Below are positions 53,355 to 61,390 of a stretch of 64,000 nt of DNA, in pieces (within the stretch, counting starts at the first letter, position 1; each line of letters begins with the position of its first letter). The DNA comes from Streptomyces rugosispiralis. Lineage in GTDB: Bacteria; Actinomycetota; Actinomycetes; Streptomycetales; Streptomycetaceae. The notes below the pieces were generated by a model. It was not told the DNA's origin. It was given only the letters and a program-made list of their open reading frames with translations, and did not search any database. Location: NCBI RefSeq assembly GCF_024505145.1, contig NZ_JANIAA010000045.1, forward strand, positions 1 through 64,000. The letters are read 5' to 3'. The position numbers and the translations under genes were made by a program.

Positions 53355-53380
53355 TTGACAAATTCAGTCATGACTGTCAA
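53355..53380 (-). promoter_or_regulatory. TetR operator candidate overlapping a TTGACA promoter element
   Basis: TTGACA (53355-53360) and TGTCAA (53375-53380) are inverted, and AGTCATGACT (53366-53375) is a perfect 10-bp palindrome between them. On the leftward strand TTGACA is followed after 17 nt by CAACTT, a plausible -10. A repressor bound here would occlude the promoter of the SDR-TetR operon. Confidence 0.6.
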
Positions 53381-53463
53381 CCGCATGCGTCATGCCTGCG
53401 GTCTGTGCGGTGGGCGCCGCCGGCGAGTCCTTCGCGGCGCGGCCTCGCGGTACGGCCTCTCAC

Positions 53464-53580
53464 CTGGTGAGTCTTCGGTGGCGGATGAGGGCTGCGGCGA
53501 TGCCGACGAAGGCGGGGAAGTGCTCGGCCATGCGCTCGTACCGGCGGTACAGGCGGCGGCAGCCGGCCGACAGCCGGCAA
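53464..53580 (-). pseudogene. IS5-family transposase C-terminal remnant
   Basis: Read leftward this encodes CRRLYRRYERMAEHFPAFVG and IAAALIRHRRLTR, the C-terminal end of an IS5-type transposase. It closely resembles the end of the element at 45552-45670, in the same strand orientation. The rest of the gene is absent. Confidence 0.7.
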
Positions 53581-53720
53581 CGCCGTTTCACTCATTCCGT
53601 CAGCATCGCCGACCGGCCTCCAGGGCGACCACACGTTCGGGGCGCCGGGCGGTCGTCCGGGGCCGGGGCGGTGGAGTTTCGGTGTTCTGGTGGGGGAGGG
53701 CTCCGTCTAGAGTGTCGAGG

Positions 53721-54071
53721 ATGCCGCTTGTCGAAGTGACCTATGCGCCCACGGTGCCCGAGCCCCAGCTACGCGAACTCGGCTCGGTGCTGCCACATCT
53801 GGTGTCCCTGGCAGTGGAGTGCCCCGAGGAACCGTACGACGGCGAGCTGCGACCCGGGGATGTGGAGATCCGCTTCCGGCCGCTGAGCCCGCTGGACCGT
53901 AGTGGCCTGACGGTGGTGATCGAGATCAAGTCGAAGTGGTCCGCCAGCAGGGAAGCCAACCGGCAGGAGCGCGTGGACGCGCTCCACGCGGACATCCGCG
54001 CCGCGACCGGGCTCGTCGACTTCGGCGTCTACCTGTCACTGCCGAGTGCCGCCTGGTCCCAGGGAGACTGA
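53721..54071 (+). CDS. Small protein, possibly tautomerase-fold (unknown function)
   Basis: A 116-residue protein. It begins MPLVEVTYAP, and an N-terminal Pro after Met removal is the catalytic base in the 4-oxalocrotonate tautomerase superfamily. The segments DVEIRFRPLSPLDRSG and LTVVIEIKSKWSASREANR fit strands and a helix of that fold. Similarity is weak and the family is not certain. It is a monocistronic gene; the ribosome-binding site is poor and close to the ATG. Confidence 0.7.
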   Translation: MPLVEVTYAPTVPEPQLRELGSVLPHLVSLAVECPEEPYDGELRPGDVEIRFRPLSPLDRSGLTVVIEIKSKWSASREANRQERVDALHADIRAATGLVDFGVYLSLPSAAWSQGD

Positions 54072-54226
54072 CCACTCACACCCGACCCCGCAGCCAGGGC
54101 TGCCAGCTCTGTCCGGCTGCCCTGGAGGATGTCTCGTCGGCCTTGTGTGTCGTGGCCACGGACGAAGTGGGAGCACGCGCGCACGTGGCCCTGATATGCA
54201 GTCAGCTCTGAGGATATGGCCCCGTT

Positions 54227-54261
54227 CCGGAGGACCTACAACAGCGATGTAGGTCCTCCGG
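54227..54261. terminator. 14-bp hairpin at the end of the alpha/beta hydrolase gene
   Basis: CCGGAGGACCTACA (54227-54240) pairs perfectly with TGTAGGTCCTCCGG (54248-54261) around a 7-nt loop. It includes the stop codon of the leftward hydrolase gene, so the terminator stem starts inside the coding region. It could also end transcripts from the rightward gene at 53721. Confidence 0.75.
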
Positions 54262-55093
54262 TGTGGAGGACCTTCCGCAGCAGCTCGCCGGACTCTGCGG
54301 GGTGCGTGGTCAGGCCGATGTGCCCGCCGGGGAAGTGCTGAAGCTCCGTGCCGAGACGCTCGGCGAGGAAGGCGGCCGAGCGGTAGGGCAACTCGCCGCG
54401 TGAGTCCTGTCCGCCGGCGAGCACAAGCCGGTCCGACAGCCCCTCCAGCCGATGGATGTCCGGGGCGTAGGACATGAAGCCGGGCACGATGCGGCCGACG
54501 AAGTACGGCAAGTTGGCCATCGTCTGCTCGGCCCGTGCCGCGGCTTGAGGCGGAAGCTTGAGCTCGGCCTTCGGCTCGGCGGCGGCGCCGTCCTTCTTGA
54601 GGCCCGCAGAGAACACGGCCATCGCCGGCATGAGCCCTTGGGTGCGGAACGTGTCCTGCACGCGTGTGAGGAGTGCGCGGTGTTCGGCCGCGTCCGGCAG
54701 GACCTCCACGGCTGGCGGCTCGTGCGCCACAACGCGTGCGATGCGTTCGGGGTGGGCGGTGAGCAGGTGCAGGGCGACGATCGCGCCCGAACTGGCGCCG
54801 AATACCTGGGCGGGCTCACCGGGCGACAGCAGTTCCAGCATCCGGAACGCGTCATCGGAGTGCTCGGCCACTTGCTGCTCGGCGTCGGGGTCGTCCAGTG
54901 TGCTGCGGGACATGCCGCGCGGGTCGTAGGTCGCGACTGTGTATTCGGTGGCCAGGTCAGCGGCGATGCCGTCGAAGGATGCCGCGCCGCCCGTCCCTCC
55001 GGGGATCAGCAGCAGGAGCGGGCCCTGGCCTCGCACTTCGTAGTGCAGGGTCGCGCCGTTCACACGCAGGCTGCCGTTGGTCCGGTCGGTCAT
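54236..55093 (-). CDS. Alpha/beta hydrolase
   Basis: A 285-residue hydrolase. LLLIPGGTGGAASFDGIAAD carries the oxyanion region (HG replaced by PGGTG), YDPRGMSRSTLDD follows, the nucleophile elbow is FGASSGAIVALHL with Ser near residue 99, and HFPGGHIGLTTHP holds the His. The Arg-Gly and Ser pattern resembles esterases and haloperoxidase-like hydrolases of actinomycetes; substrate unknown. Its ATG overlaps the stop of the TetR gene (ATGA), so they form an operon. Confidence 0.9.
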   Translation of the reverse strand: MTDRTNGSLRVNGATLHYEVRGQGPLLLLIPGGTGGAASFDGIAADLATEYTVATYDPRGMSRSTLDDPDAEQQVAEHSDDAFRMLELLSPGEPAQVFGASSGAIVALHLLTAHPERIARVVAHEPPAVEVLPDAAEHRALLTRVQDTFRTQGLMPAMAVFSAGLKKDGAAAEPKAELKLPPQAAARAEQTMANLPYFVGRIVPGFMSYAPDIHRLEGLSDRLVLAGGQDSRGELPYRSAAFLAERLGTELQHFPGGHIGLTTHPAESGELLRKVLHTGGPTSLL

Positions 55094-55683
55094 GGGGAGT
55101 CTCCTGCTCGGGAGTCGGGCCAGTGCTCCAGGAGGGTGTGCAGGGCGTCGAGGGCGCGGATCCAGGACTGCTGCGGCGAACGCTCGTGCGCGAATCCGCC
55201 CGCCGCTTCCAGGGCGACGAACCCGTGGAACGTGCTGCGCAGCAACCGGACCGCGTCGGTCAGGTCCGGCTCGGCCAGTCCGTAGCCGCGCAGCATGCCG
55301 TAGGTCAGCTCGACAGCGCGCCGTGGACCGGGCGCTTTTGCGGCCAGCTCGGGGGCGATCTGGATCGGGGTCTGCGTTGCCGTGTAGCGGCCCGGATGTT
55401 CATGGGCGTACTCCCGCCAGGCGTTCGCAAACGCGATGAGCGCGTCCTTGCCTGCTCGCCCGGCGGTCGCCTCCGCAATGCGGATGGTCTTCTCGTCCGC
55501 CGCCAGAAGCGCGATCCGACCGCGCAGATCCTCCAGGCTGCGGACGTGCGTGTAGAGGCTCGCGTCCTTCACGCCCAGCCGCCGCGCGACCTGAGACATG
55601 GTCACCTGGTCGAGCCCGACGTCGTCCGCCAGTTCCGCGCCCGCGATCGTCACCCGCTCCGTTGTCAGCCCGGCCCGCACCAT
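55090..55683 (-). CDS. TetR-family regulator with WHG-type C-terminal domain
   Basis: A 197-residue regulator. IAGAELADDVGLDQVTMSQV and ARRLGVKDASLYTHVRSLED form the DNA-binding domain. The C-terminal half, with ELTYGMLRGYGL and STFHGFVALEAAGGFA, is the TetR_C WHG domain. It is the first gene of an operon with the hydrolase, and two overlapping palindromes lie 26-50 bp upstream. Confidence 0.94.
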   Translation of the reverse strand: MVRAGLTTERVTIAGAELADDVGLDQVTMSQVARRLGVKDASLYTHVRSLEDLRGRIALLAADEKTIRIAEATAGRAGKDALIAFANAWREYAHEHPGRYTATQTPIQIAPELAAKAPGPRRAVELTYGMLRGYGLAEPDLTDAVRLLRSTFHGFVALEAAGGFAHERSPQQSWIRALDALHTLLEHWPDSRAGDSP

Positions 55684-55708
55684 GCACCTTCCTAAGATCC
55701 TTGAGGCT

Positions 55709-55733
55709 CTAGGTTTATCCTAGGCCCCCTAGG
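55709..55733. promoter_or_regulatory. Two overlapping CCTAGG-type palindromes upstream of TetR gene
   Basis: CTAGGTTTATCCTAG (55709-55723) and CCTAGGCCCCCTAGG (55719-55733) are perfect dyads sharing five bases. They lie 26-50 bp upstream of the TetR start and are good candidates for autoregulatory sites bound by two dimers. The rest of the 365-bp gap to 56048 holds nothing recognisable. Confidence 0.7.
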
Positions 55734-56048
55734 AAAGCAATCGCGCGCACCCAGCAGGGGCGTCCGCGGGCTCACGGACGGCTTGAAGTTCCTCGGTGGT
55801 GGGCTGATCAGGGCATCACTCAGGAAGGCCGGTGCCTGTTCGGGCCCGGCCTGCAGCCGCCTGGTCCTGATCGGGGCAGGTGACCAGGCGACGGACCCTG
55901 GTGCCGCATCAACCAACGTCCGTCCTGTTGTAGTGCGCCGACCTCATGGAAACGGTCGGTCGCCGTCCGTGGAGCCGGCGGAGCTGGGTTCGAGGACTGT
56001 GGGACTGGCGGTGGTGTGCGTGGTGAGGTGTTCGCCGTCCTGGGTCGC

Positions 56049-56918
56049 TTAGCGGGTTCCCGCGGGGGCACGGAGCTGTCCGGCCAGCCGCTCGAGTTCG
56101 GCCGCCGTGGCGGGCGAGAGGTCGTTGAGTCCGCTGTGCACGGCCGTCGGGCTCTTCAGGAAGCGCCGGAGCACGGCCACAAGGAGCCCTTGCGGCAGAG
56201 CCCGCAACGCGGCGAACGCGCGAGGCACCGGCGGCGTCTCCAGCGCGGCGAGGTTCTGCCGCATGAGGTGGAGCATGCCGCGGACCGCGTCCGGGGCGTC
56301 GGCCAGCGCCACCGGGCCGCCCGCCGCGTGCACCGCCTGACCGAGCGGGACCTCGAACGCGGCGTGCGTCCTGAGCCAGGCATCCATCCGCGGCTCGGCC
56401 TTGGCGTTGAACCCGGCGGTACGGAACGTCTCCACGATCCGTGCCAGTCGCGGGGTGGTACGGCCGTCGGCCTCGCCGATCGGCATCGCGACCCGGCGGG
56501 TGATGAAATTGCTCTTGCGGTAGCGGACCACGTCGCCGTCCATCGTGCCGCCAGTCGTGGGGAAGCCGAGCAGCACCCGCTCGTGGCCGATCACCGCACC
56601 CAGCGTCTCCGGGCCGGCTGCCCAGTTGAGCAGGAACAGCACGTCACCTTGGACACCAGCGAGTGATGCCAGCACCGCATCCACCTGGTGGGCGCGGACG
56701 AAGACGGTGATCAGGTCGTACCCGCCGTCCGGGTGTTCTGTCACCGGTACCGGCACCCGCTTGGCAGGGCCGTCTTCCTCGGCGAGTCGCACTCCCTGTG
56801 AGCGCAGGGCGGTCAGGCGCTCGCCCCGGGCGAGGAGCGAGACGTCGTGGCCGGCCTCGTGCATGCGGGCGGCGAACAGGCTGCCGCAAACCCCGGCGCC
56901 GTACACGAGCAGCTTCAT
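56049..56918 (-). CDS. Ketopantoate reductase (PanE/ApbA) family dehydrogenase
   Basis: A 289-residue protein with the N-terminal Rossmann motif MKLLVYGAGVCGSLFAARMH and GGTMDGDVVRYRKSNF in the middle; the helical C-terminal domain is complete. The usual Asn/Lys active-site segment is not obvious, so it may be a paralog with another 2-oxoacid substrate rather than the pantothenate enzyme. It is divergent from a TetR gene with two direct repeats in the shared promoter. Confidence 0.87.
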   Translation of the reverse strand: MKLLVYGAGVCGSLFAARMHEAGHDVSLLARGERLTALRSQGVRLAEEDGPAKRVPVPVTEHPDGGYDLITVFVRAHQVDAVLASLAGVQGDVLFLLNWAAGPETLGAVIGHERVLLGFPTTGGTMDGDVVRYRKSNFITRRVAMPIGEADGRTTPRLARIVETFRTAGFNAKAEPRMDAWLRTHAAFEVPLGQAVHAAGGPVALADAPDAVRGMLHLMRQNLAALETPPVPRAFAALRALPQGLLVAVLRRFLKSPTAVHSGLNDLSPATAAELERLAGQLRAPAGTR

Positions 56919-56929
56919 GACAGCCCTCT

Positions 56930-56961
56930 TTCATACGTTCGTTTCATTCATACGTTCGTTT
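56930..56961. promoter_or_regulatory. Two 15-bp direct repeats in the divergent PanE-like/TetR promoter
   Basis: TTCATACGTTCGTTT occurs at 56930-56944 and again at 56947-56961, identical, with a 17-bp period. Each contains ACGTTCGT, a near-palindrome. The sites lie 12 bp from the reductase start and 27 bp from the TetR start, in an A/T-rich gap, and probably bind the TetR protein. Confidence 0.75.
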
Positions 56962-56988
56962 TATTCAAGCATATGTAGAGTCCCTCGT

Positions 56989-57618
56989 GTGGCGACCCCA
57001 GACACCCGCACCCAGATCCTCGACGCGGCCGAGCACCTCTTCGCCGAGCACGGATACCGCGGCACCTCGGTCCGCGCGATAACCAAACTCGCCGGAGCGA
57101 ACCTGGCCGCCGTCGGCTACCACTTCGGCTCGAAGGCGGAGCTGATGGCCGCAGTCGCCCACCGCGTGATCGAGCCCATCACCGCTGCCCAGTGCGCCGG
57201 GCTCGACAAATTGCTCGCCCGGACCCCCGACCCACCGGTCAGCGAACTGGTGGAGGCATTCGCGGGGCCGCTGTTCGACGAGATGCCGGCCGGCGACGAG
57301 GGCGGCGCCCGGACGTCCCGGCTGATCGTGACAATCCTCAGCGACCCGGCCGAGGAGGTGCGCAGTTGGACCGGCCCGGCCGAGGACTCGGTCCGCGAGC
57401 GCTACTTCGCAGCCTTCGCGCGCGTACTGCCCGGCCTTTCCCCGGAGGAGCTGTGGTTCCGGATGCGGGGGATCCTTGCCGTGACGGCCGTCGACCGCCT
57501 CCAGGTCCACCAGCAGCCCTCCCCTGGCTGCGTGTCCCCGGTAGCGGGCGAGGCGGCCCGGCGATGGGCGATCACGTTCCTGACGGCAGCGATGAGTGCG
57601 CCACCGCCCCGGACCTGA
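56989..57618 (+). CDS. TetR-family regulator
   Basis: A 209-residue regulator. TRTQILDAAEHLFAEHGYRG and LAAVGYHFGSKAELMAAVAH form the DNA-binding domain. The C-terminal domain (residues 80-209) contains GGARTSRLIVTILSDPAEEV. GTG 56989 is chosen because the TetR domain begins there; the open frame upstream runs across the promoter and the divergent gene. It likely controls itself and the reductase. Confidence 0.92.
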   Translation: MATPDTRTQILDAAEHLFAEHGYRGTSVRAITKLAGANLAAVGYHFGSKAELMAAVAHRVIEPITAAQCAGLDKLLARTPDPPVSELVEAFAGPLFDEMPAGDEGGARTSRLIVTILSDPAEEVRSWTGPAEDSVRERYFAAFARVLPGLSPEELWFRMRGILAVTAVDRLQVHQQPSPGCVSPVAGEAARRWAITFLTAAMSAPPPRT

Positions 57619-57647
57619 CGACCCAAGACAGACCCCGACGGCGCGGC

Positions 57648-57750
57648 TCAGGCGGCGTTCGCCCCGTGGACGAGGGCAGTGAGGCGCTTGTCGGCGGCGT
57701 TCTTGTTCCGCCGGATGATGTATCGGCGGATCATGCTGCCCTGGGCCTTG
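57648..57750 (-). pseudogene. IS630-like transposase C-terminal remnant
   Basis: Read leftward, MIRRYIIRRNKNAADKRLTA and LVHGANAA then stop (57648-57650) resemble the last residues of IS630-type DDE transposases (a helix ending in N-x-x-x-x-D-x-R-L). The rest of the transposase is missing. Confidence 0.45.
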
Positions 57751-58015
57751 TGGGGCGGCCCCGGAGTCCTGGCCCGGACACCAGGGAACAAGTAGCCCGC
57801 CGGTGGCTTTCAGGGCTTCGTGACTGCGGTCTTCTTCGGCTGGCGGGGCACGGTCCTGGTCTTGTCGAGGTGCCCGTACACCGTCGACCGGCGTCGAGGA
57901 CGAGGACGACGAACTCGGGTGGGCGCCGCAGCGCGGGCCGGCCCCACCGGCAGACGTGCTGTGATGCGGTCGCCGCAGGCTTTGGTGGCGGGAACTGCCG
58001 GGGTGGTGGTCCAGG

Positions 58016-58177
58016 CACTCTTACGGCTTCGCCGCCTTCGATGTGGACCCGGGCGGTGGCGGGCCCACCACCGCGATGCATGTCACCTACTACGCGGTGT
58101 CCGGGCCCTGTGGCGACCTGTTGCCGGTGGACCGTTTCACCCTCACCTTCACCCTCACCCGCCCCCGCCGCGCCTGA
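58016..58177 (+). pseudogene. Metallophosphoesterase C-terminal remnant
   Basis: HSYGFAAFDVDPGGGGPTTA, MHVTYYAVSGPCGDLLPVDR and FTLTFTLTRPRRA then stop match the C-terminal beta-sandwich end of secreted actinobacterial metallophosphoesterases. The catalytic domain is absent. The 57751-58015 stretch before it holds nothing recognisable. Confidence 0.6.
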
Positions 58178-58297
58178 CACGCTGGCAGGGGCCGGCCCTC
58201 CGGCTTGACTTCGAGCGCGCTCCAAGTCCTAGCGTCGGAGGCGTTCGTCAGCCCTCGAGGTACCGCCCGGTCCGCCGGGCAGGAGGAGTATCCGCGC

Positions 58298-59290
58298 ATG
58301 ATCACCCGAACCACGCTCGGCTCGCCGGGTCTCACCGTCAGCGCGATGGGCCTGGGGTGTATGGGGATGAGCGAGAGCTACGGCGCCGCCGACTGGGACG
58401 GCGGCCTGGCCACCATCGACCGGGCCCTGGAGCTGGGCATCACGTTCCTGGACACCGCCGACGCCTACGGCACCGGGCACAACGAGGTGCTGGTGGGCCG
58501 GGCCATCCACGGCCGCCGGGACCAGGTGCAGCTGGCCACCAAGTTCGGCATCGACCGCAGCGCCGGCGACCGGGCACGCCGCATCCGCGGTGCCCGGGAC
58601 TACGTGCTGCGCGCCTGCGACGCCTCGCTGCTGCGGCTGGGCGTCGAGGTGATCGACCTGTACTACGCCCACCGCCCGCCCCAGGACGTGGAGATCGAGG
58701 AGACCGTCGGGGCGATGGCCGAGCTGGTCGAGGCGGGCAAGGTCCGCCATCTGGGCCTGTCCGAGGTCGACGGCGAGCTGCTGCGCCGGGCGCACGCGGT
58801 GCACCCGATCACCGCGGTGCAGAGCGAGTACTCGCTGTGGACCCGCGACGTCGAGGCGGTCACCCCGGTGATGGCCGAGCTGGGGGTCGGGCTGGTGCCG
58901 TACTCGCCGCTGGGGCGGGGGTTCCTGACCGGCACCCTGGACCGCTCCACGCTGGGCGAGAAGGACTTCCGGCGCACCAACCCCCGCTTCGCCGGCGAGG
59001 CGGGTGAGGCCAACGAGAAGATCGCGCAGACCGTGCGCGAGGTGGCCGACCGGCTGGGTGCCACCCCGGCCCAGGTGGCGCTGGCCTGGGTGTACGCCCA
59101 GGCCGAGCGGCTCGGGGTGGCGGTGGCGACCATTCCGGGCACCCGCAGCCCGGCCCGGCTGGAGCAGAACGCGGCCGCGCTGGAACTCACCCTGGACGCC
59201 GAGGCGCTGGCCGCGCTGGCCCCGCTGAGCGACCAGGTGATGGGCGAGCGCTACACTCCCGCGCACACCGCTGAGGTCGCTCGGGGTTAG
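58298..59290 (+). CDS. Aldo/keto reductase
   Basis: A 330-residue TIM-barrel NADPH-dependent oxidoreductase. The catalytic tetrad is visible: Asp and Tyr in FLDTADAYG (near residue 55), Lys in QLATKFGID (near 85) and His in DLYYAHRPP (near 127). IPGTRSPARLEQNAAA near 280 binds the NADP phosphate. The family normally reads YYQHR, here YYAHR. The start has AGGAGG about 11 nt upstream. It uses G/C in nearly every third position, even more than its neighbours. Its stop overlaps the stop of the opposite molybdopterin-domain fragment. Confidence 0.95.
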   Translation: MITRTTLGSPGLTVSAMGLGCMGMSESYGAADWDGGLATIDRALELGITFLDTADAYGTGHNEVLVGRAIHGRRDQVQLATKFGIDRSAGDRARRIRGARDYVLRACDASLLRLGVEVIDLYYAHRPPQDVEIEETVGAMAELVEAGKVRHLGLSEVDGELLRRAHAVHPITAVQSEYSLWTRDVEAVTPVMAELGVGLVPYSPLGRGFLTGTLDRSTLGEKDFRRTNPRFAGEAGEANEKIAQTVREVADRLGATPAQVALAWVYAQAERLGVAVATIPGTRSPARLEQNAAALELTLDAEALAALAPLSDQVMGERYTPAHTAEVARG

Positions 59291-59518
59291 CCGGTGGGCT
59301 CGACGTGCACGACGTCCAGCTCGACGACGTCGTTGACGTCGCGCCCACCGGTGACCTCGCCGGTCACGACCAGCCGGGGTCGGGCCGGCGGTGCCCCGTC
59401 CTGCTCGACGGCCAGGATCGCGCCCCGGTTGCCGGAGCCCGGGGCGATCTCGCCGTAGGAGACCAGCGCCCGGTACCCGTCCGCGCCCACCGCGAGCACG
59501 CCGACGCTCAGCTATGTG
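59287..59518 (-). pseudogene. C-terminal fragment of a molybdopterin-binding (sulfite-oxidase-like) protein
   Basis: Read leftward: LAVGADGYRALVSYGEIAPG, SGNRGAILAVEQDG and RPRLVVTGEVTGGRDVNDVV. GYRALVSYGEI ... LVV-x-GE ... GGR-x-V-x-x-V is the end of the oxidoreductase molybdopterin-binding domain. The start of the domain and the catalytic Cys are absent. Very high G/C, like the aldo/keto reductase. Confidence 0.6.
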
Positions 59519-59756
59519 TCGTCAACCGATCGTTTGCCGACGGGCACGGGCGTGGTTGTGAGCGGCTTCCGCGGCCTTGTCACGCTTGCCCGGTAGACCG
59601 AACGACGATCTCGACGCCGTCGACGCGGTCGGCACCGGGCGAGCAGCGCATGGCACCTGGACGACATGAGACGCGTCCTGCTCGCCCTGGCGCGCCACCA
59701 GGGCATCGACCCCGACACCCCTCCTGGCGTCCGCCCGGTCAGGCATGGTGCCGAGT

Positions 59757-60344
59757 TCAGGGGCGGCGAGGTTCGTCGCAGGCGGTCCGGATGAGGCGAC
59801 GGGCGAGCTCGCCGGCGCGCTGGGCGGGGCCCTGGGGGCCGAGGACCGTGGCGGTGACGTAGACGCCATTGAGGACGAGAAGCAGATCGTCGGCGAGCTG
59901 CTCGGGGTCGGGAGCGCAGGCGTCGGCTGCCAAGTCACGCATCCAGTGGCGGACCCGCCGCTCATGGGCGACCGCCACACGGTTTGCGGGGTGCTGCGGG
60001 TCGGGGAACTCGGTATGGGTGTTGAGCATGGGGCAGCCGCGGAAGGTGGGCAGCCTGGTCTCCTCAATGACGGCTGTGAAGATCGCGAGGAGCTTCTCGC
60101 GCGGGTCGTCGACCTGGTCGGCGACGTGGCGCATACGCGCGAACCAGGCGTCGGCGCGGTCCTGTGTGTAGGCGCTGGCAAGAGCATCTTTGGTGGGGAA
60201 CTGTCGATAGACGGTGGCGTTGCCGACCCCGCTCTCTTTGACCACCAGGTCCATACCGACAGCGCGGATGCCGCGCTGGTAATACAGGCGGCTCGCCACG
60301 GCCAGGACGTGGCGCCGGTTCTCCTCCGCTGTCTTGCGAGCCAT
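59757..60344 (-). CDS. TetR-family regulator
   Basis: A 195-residue regulator. AEENRRHVLAVASRLYYQRG and ESGVGNATVYRQFPTKDALA form the DNA-binding domain; the ligand domain follows, with CPMLNTHTEFPDPQHP. Start 60344 follows GGGAG by 6 nt; the frame opens at 60374. It is divergent from a quinone-reductase gene with a 13-bp inverted repeat between them. Confidence 0.94.
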   Translation of the reverse strand: MARKTAEENRRHVLAVASRLYYQRGIRAVGMDLVVKESGVGNATVYRQFPTKDALASAYTQDRADAWFARMRHVADQVDDPREKLLAIFTAVIEETRLPTFRGCPMLNTHTEFPDPQHPANRVAVAHERRVRHWMRDLAADACAPDPEQLADDLLLVLNGVYVTATVLGPQGPAQRAGELARRLIRTACDEPRRP

Positions 60345-60439
60345 GGCGCGCTCCCTCTGCTTGTCATGCGCCACATCGAGTCGACGCGGTGCGCGGTGGG
60401 CCCTTTTGGCCGCGCGCTGGGCACGGTCTCAGCTTGACA

Positions 60440-60482
60440 GACGGATCGTTCCGTCACAAACTCCGTGATGGAACGATCCGTC
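60440..60482. promoter_or_regulatory. 13-bp inverted repeat between TetR and quinone reductase genes
   Basis: GACGGATCGTTCC (60440-60452) and GGAACGATCCGTC (60470-60482) are exact inverted copies with a 17-bp spacer. TTGACA (60434-60439) just before the left arm is a good -35 element for the rightward gene. The layout fits TetR repression of the quinone reductase. Confidence 0.75.
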
Positions 60483-60521
60483 ACAAGAGACGCCCGCAAC
60501 CACAGTCAAGGATCAACCCAG

Positions 60522-61106
60522 ATGGGCCATCCCAGCCTTCGCTCCGCGACGTCAGCCGGCCCGCCTTCCGCGCGCACCCTGGTCGTCGTTGCTCACCCCG
60601 ACCTGGCCTCCTCCCGCATTACCGCCTGCCTGGCCGAGGCCGTGAGCGACCTCGCACACGTCACCGTCCATGAAATCGGCCCTGCCTGCCACGATGGCCA
60701 CTTCGACATCGCCCGTGAGCAGCAACTGCTGCGCGACCACGACCGGATCGTGTGGCAGTTCCCCTGGTACTGGTACTCCGTTCCCGCAGTACTCAAGGCA
60801 TGGATCGACCAGGTCCTCACCTACGGCTTCGCCTATGGCGGCAGTGGCTCCGTACTGCGCGGCAAGACCTTGCAGTTGGTCACCTCCACGGGCGGTCCGG
60901 AGGAGTCGTACGCTGCGGTCGATCCCGCTTCCCGTTTCACGATGACCCAGCTGCTGGCACCCCTTGACGCCACCGCCCGACTGATCGGCATGCGTCTCGC
61001 CGAGCCGCTGGTTCTGCACGGCGCCCGCACCGTCACCGACGAAGACCTTGCCGTGCACGCCAAGCGCTACCGCGAGCTTCTCAGCTCCCCCTCACGGGCC
61101 GACTGA
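60522..61106 (+). CDS. NAD(P)H:quinone oxidoreductase, flavodoxin-like (KefF/MdaB type)
   Basis: A 194-residue flavoprotein. LVVVAHPDLASSRITACLAE starts the fold, QFPWYWYSVPAVLKAWIDQV is the FMN/NADPH-binding loop typical of the NQO family, and LRGKTLQLVTSTGGPEESY follows. It reduces quinones or similar electrophiles by two electrons. Start ATG 60522 is preferred over 60465, which lies within the operator repeat. Control by the divergent TetR gene is likely. Confidence 0.93.
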   Translation: MGHPSLRSATSAGPPSARTLVVVAHPDLASSRITACLAEAVSDLAHVTVHEIGPACHDGHFDIAREQQLLRDHDRIVWQFPWYWYSVPAVLKAWIDQVLTYGFAYGGSGSVLRGKTLQLVTSTGGPEESYAAVDPASRFTMTQLLAPLDATARLIGMRLAEPLVLHGARTVTDEDLAVHAKRYRELLSSPSRAD

Positions 61107-61109
61107 GCC

Positions 61110-61164
61110 TCGCGCACAAGGCGGTCCGGGCCGGAGTCATAGGTGGTGACTCCGGCCCCGGACC
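61110..61164. terminator. Hairpin after the quinone reductase, within a repeat shared with 40812
   Basis: GGTCCGGGCCGGAGTCA (61123-61139) pairs with TGACTCCGGCCCCGGACC (61147-61164), one bulged base. The preceding 20 bp are identical to 40812-40831. It starts 4 bp after the stop of the quinone reductase gene and may end its transcript. Confidence 0.7.
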
Positions 61165-61188
61165 GCTTTCGACTGGACGGGGGCGCGG

Positions 61189-61390
61189 CTACTCGTCGTC
61201 ACCGTCGTCCGTCCCGCCGTCGCTGTTCGGGTCGCGTAGTTGCCGCAGGCCGGGCGCCGGCGGCCGGGTGAAGGCGTCAGCGGCCGGCCGCTTGACGGCG
61301 GCGTCGATGTATAGAGGCTGTTGAAGAGCACCACGGCGTTCAAGGCCAGGCCAAACGCGCCGACTGGGCGTCGTCGGGCGTGTCGCGGAC
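61189..61390 (-). pseudogene. Tn3-family transposase C-terminal remnant, copy 2
   Basis: Read leftward, GAFGLALNAVVLFNSLY then, after a frameshift, IDAAVKRPAADAFTRPPAPG and LRQLRDPNSDGGTDDGDDE ends at stop 61189-61191. LALNAVVLFN-x-x-Y-x-D-x-A is the conserved end of Tn3 transposases. The segment between the two parts is shortened, and nothing of the catalytic core remains. The 61391-61580 stretch beyond it is unassigned. Confidence 0.6.
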
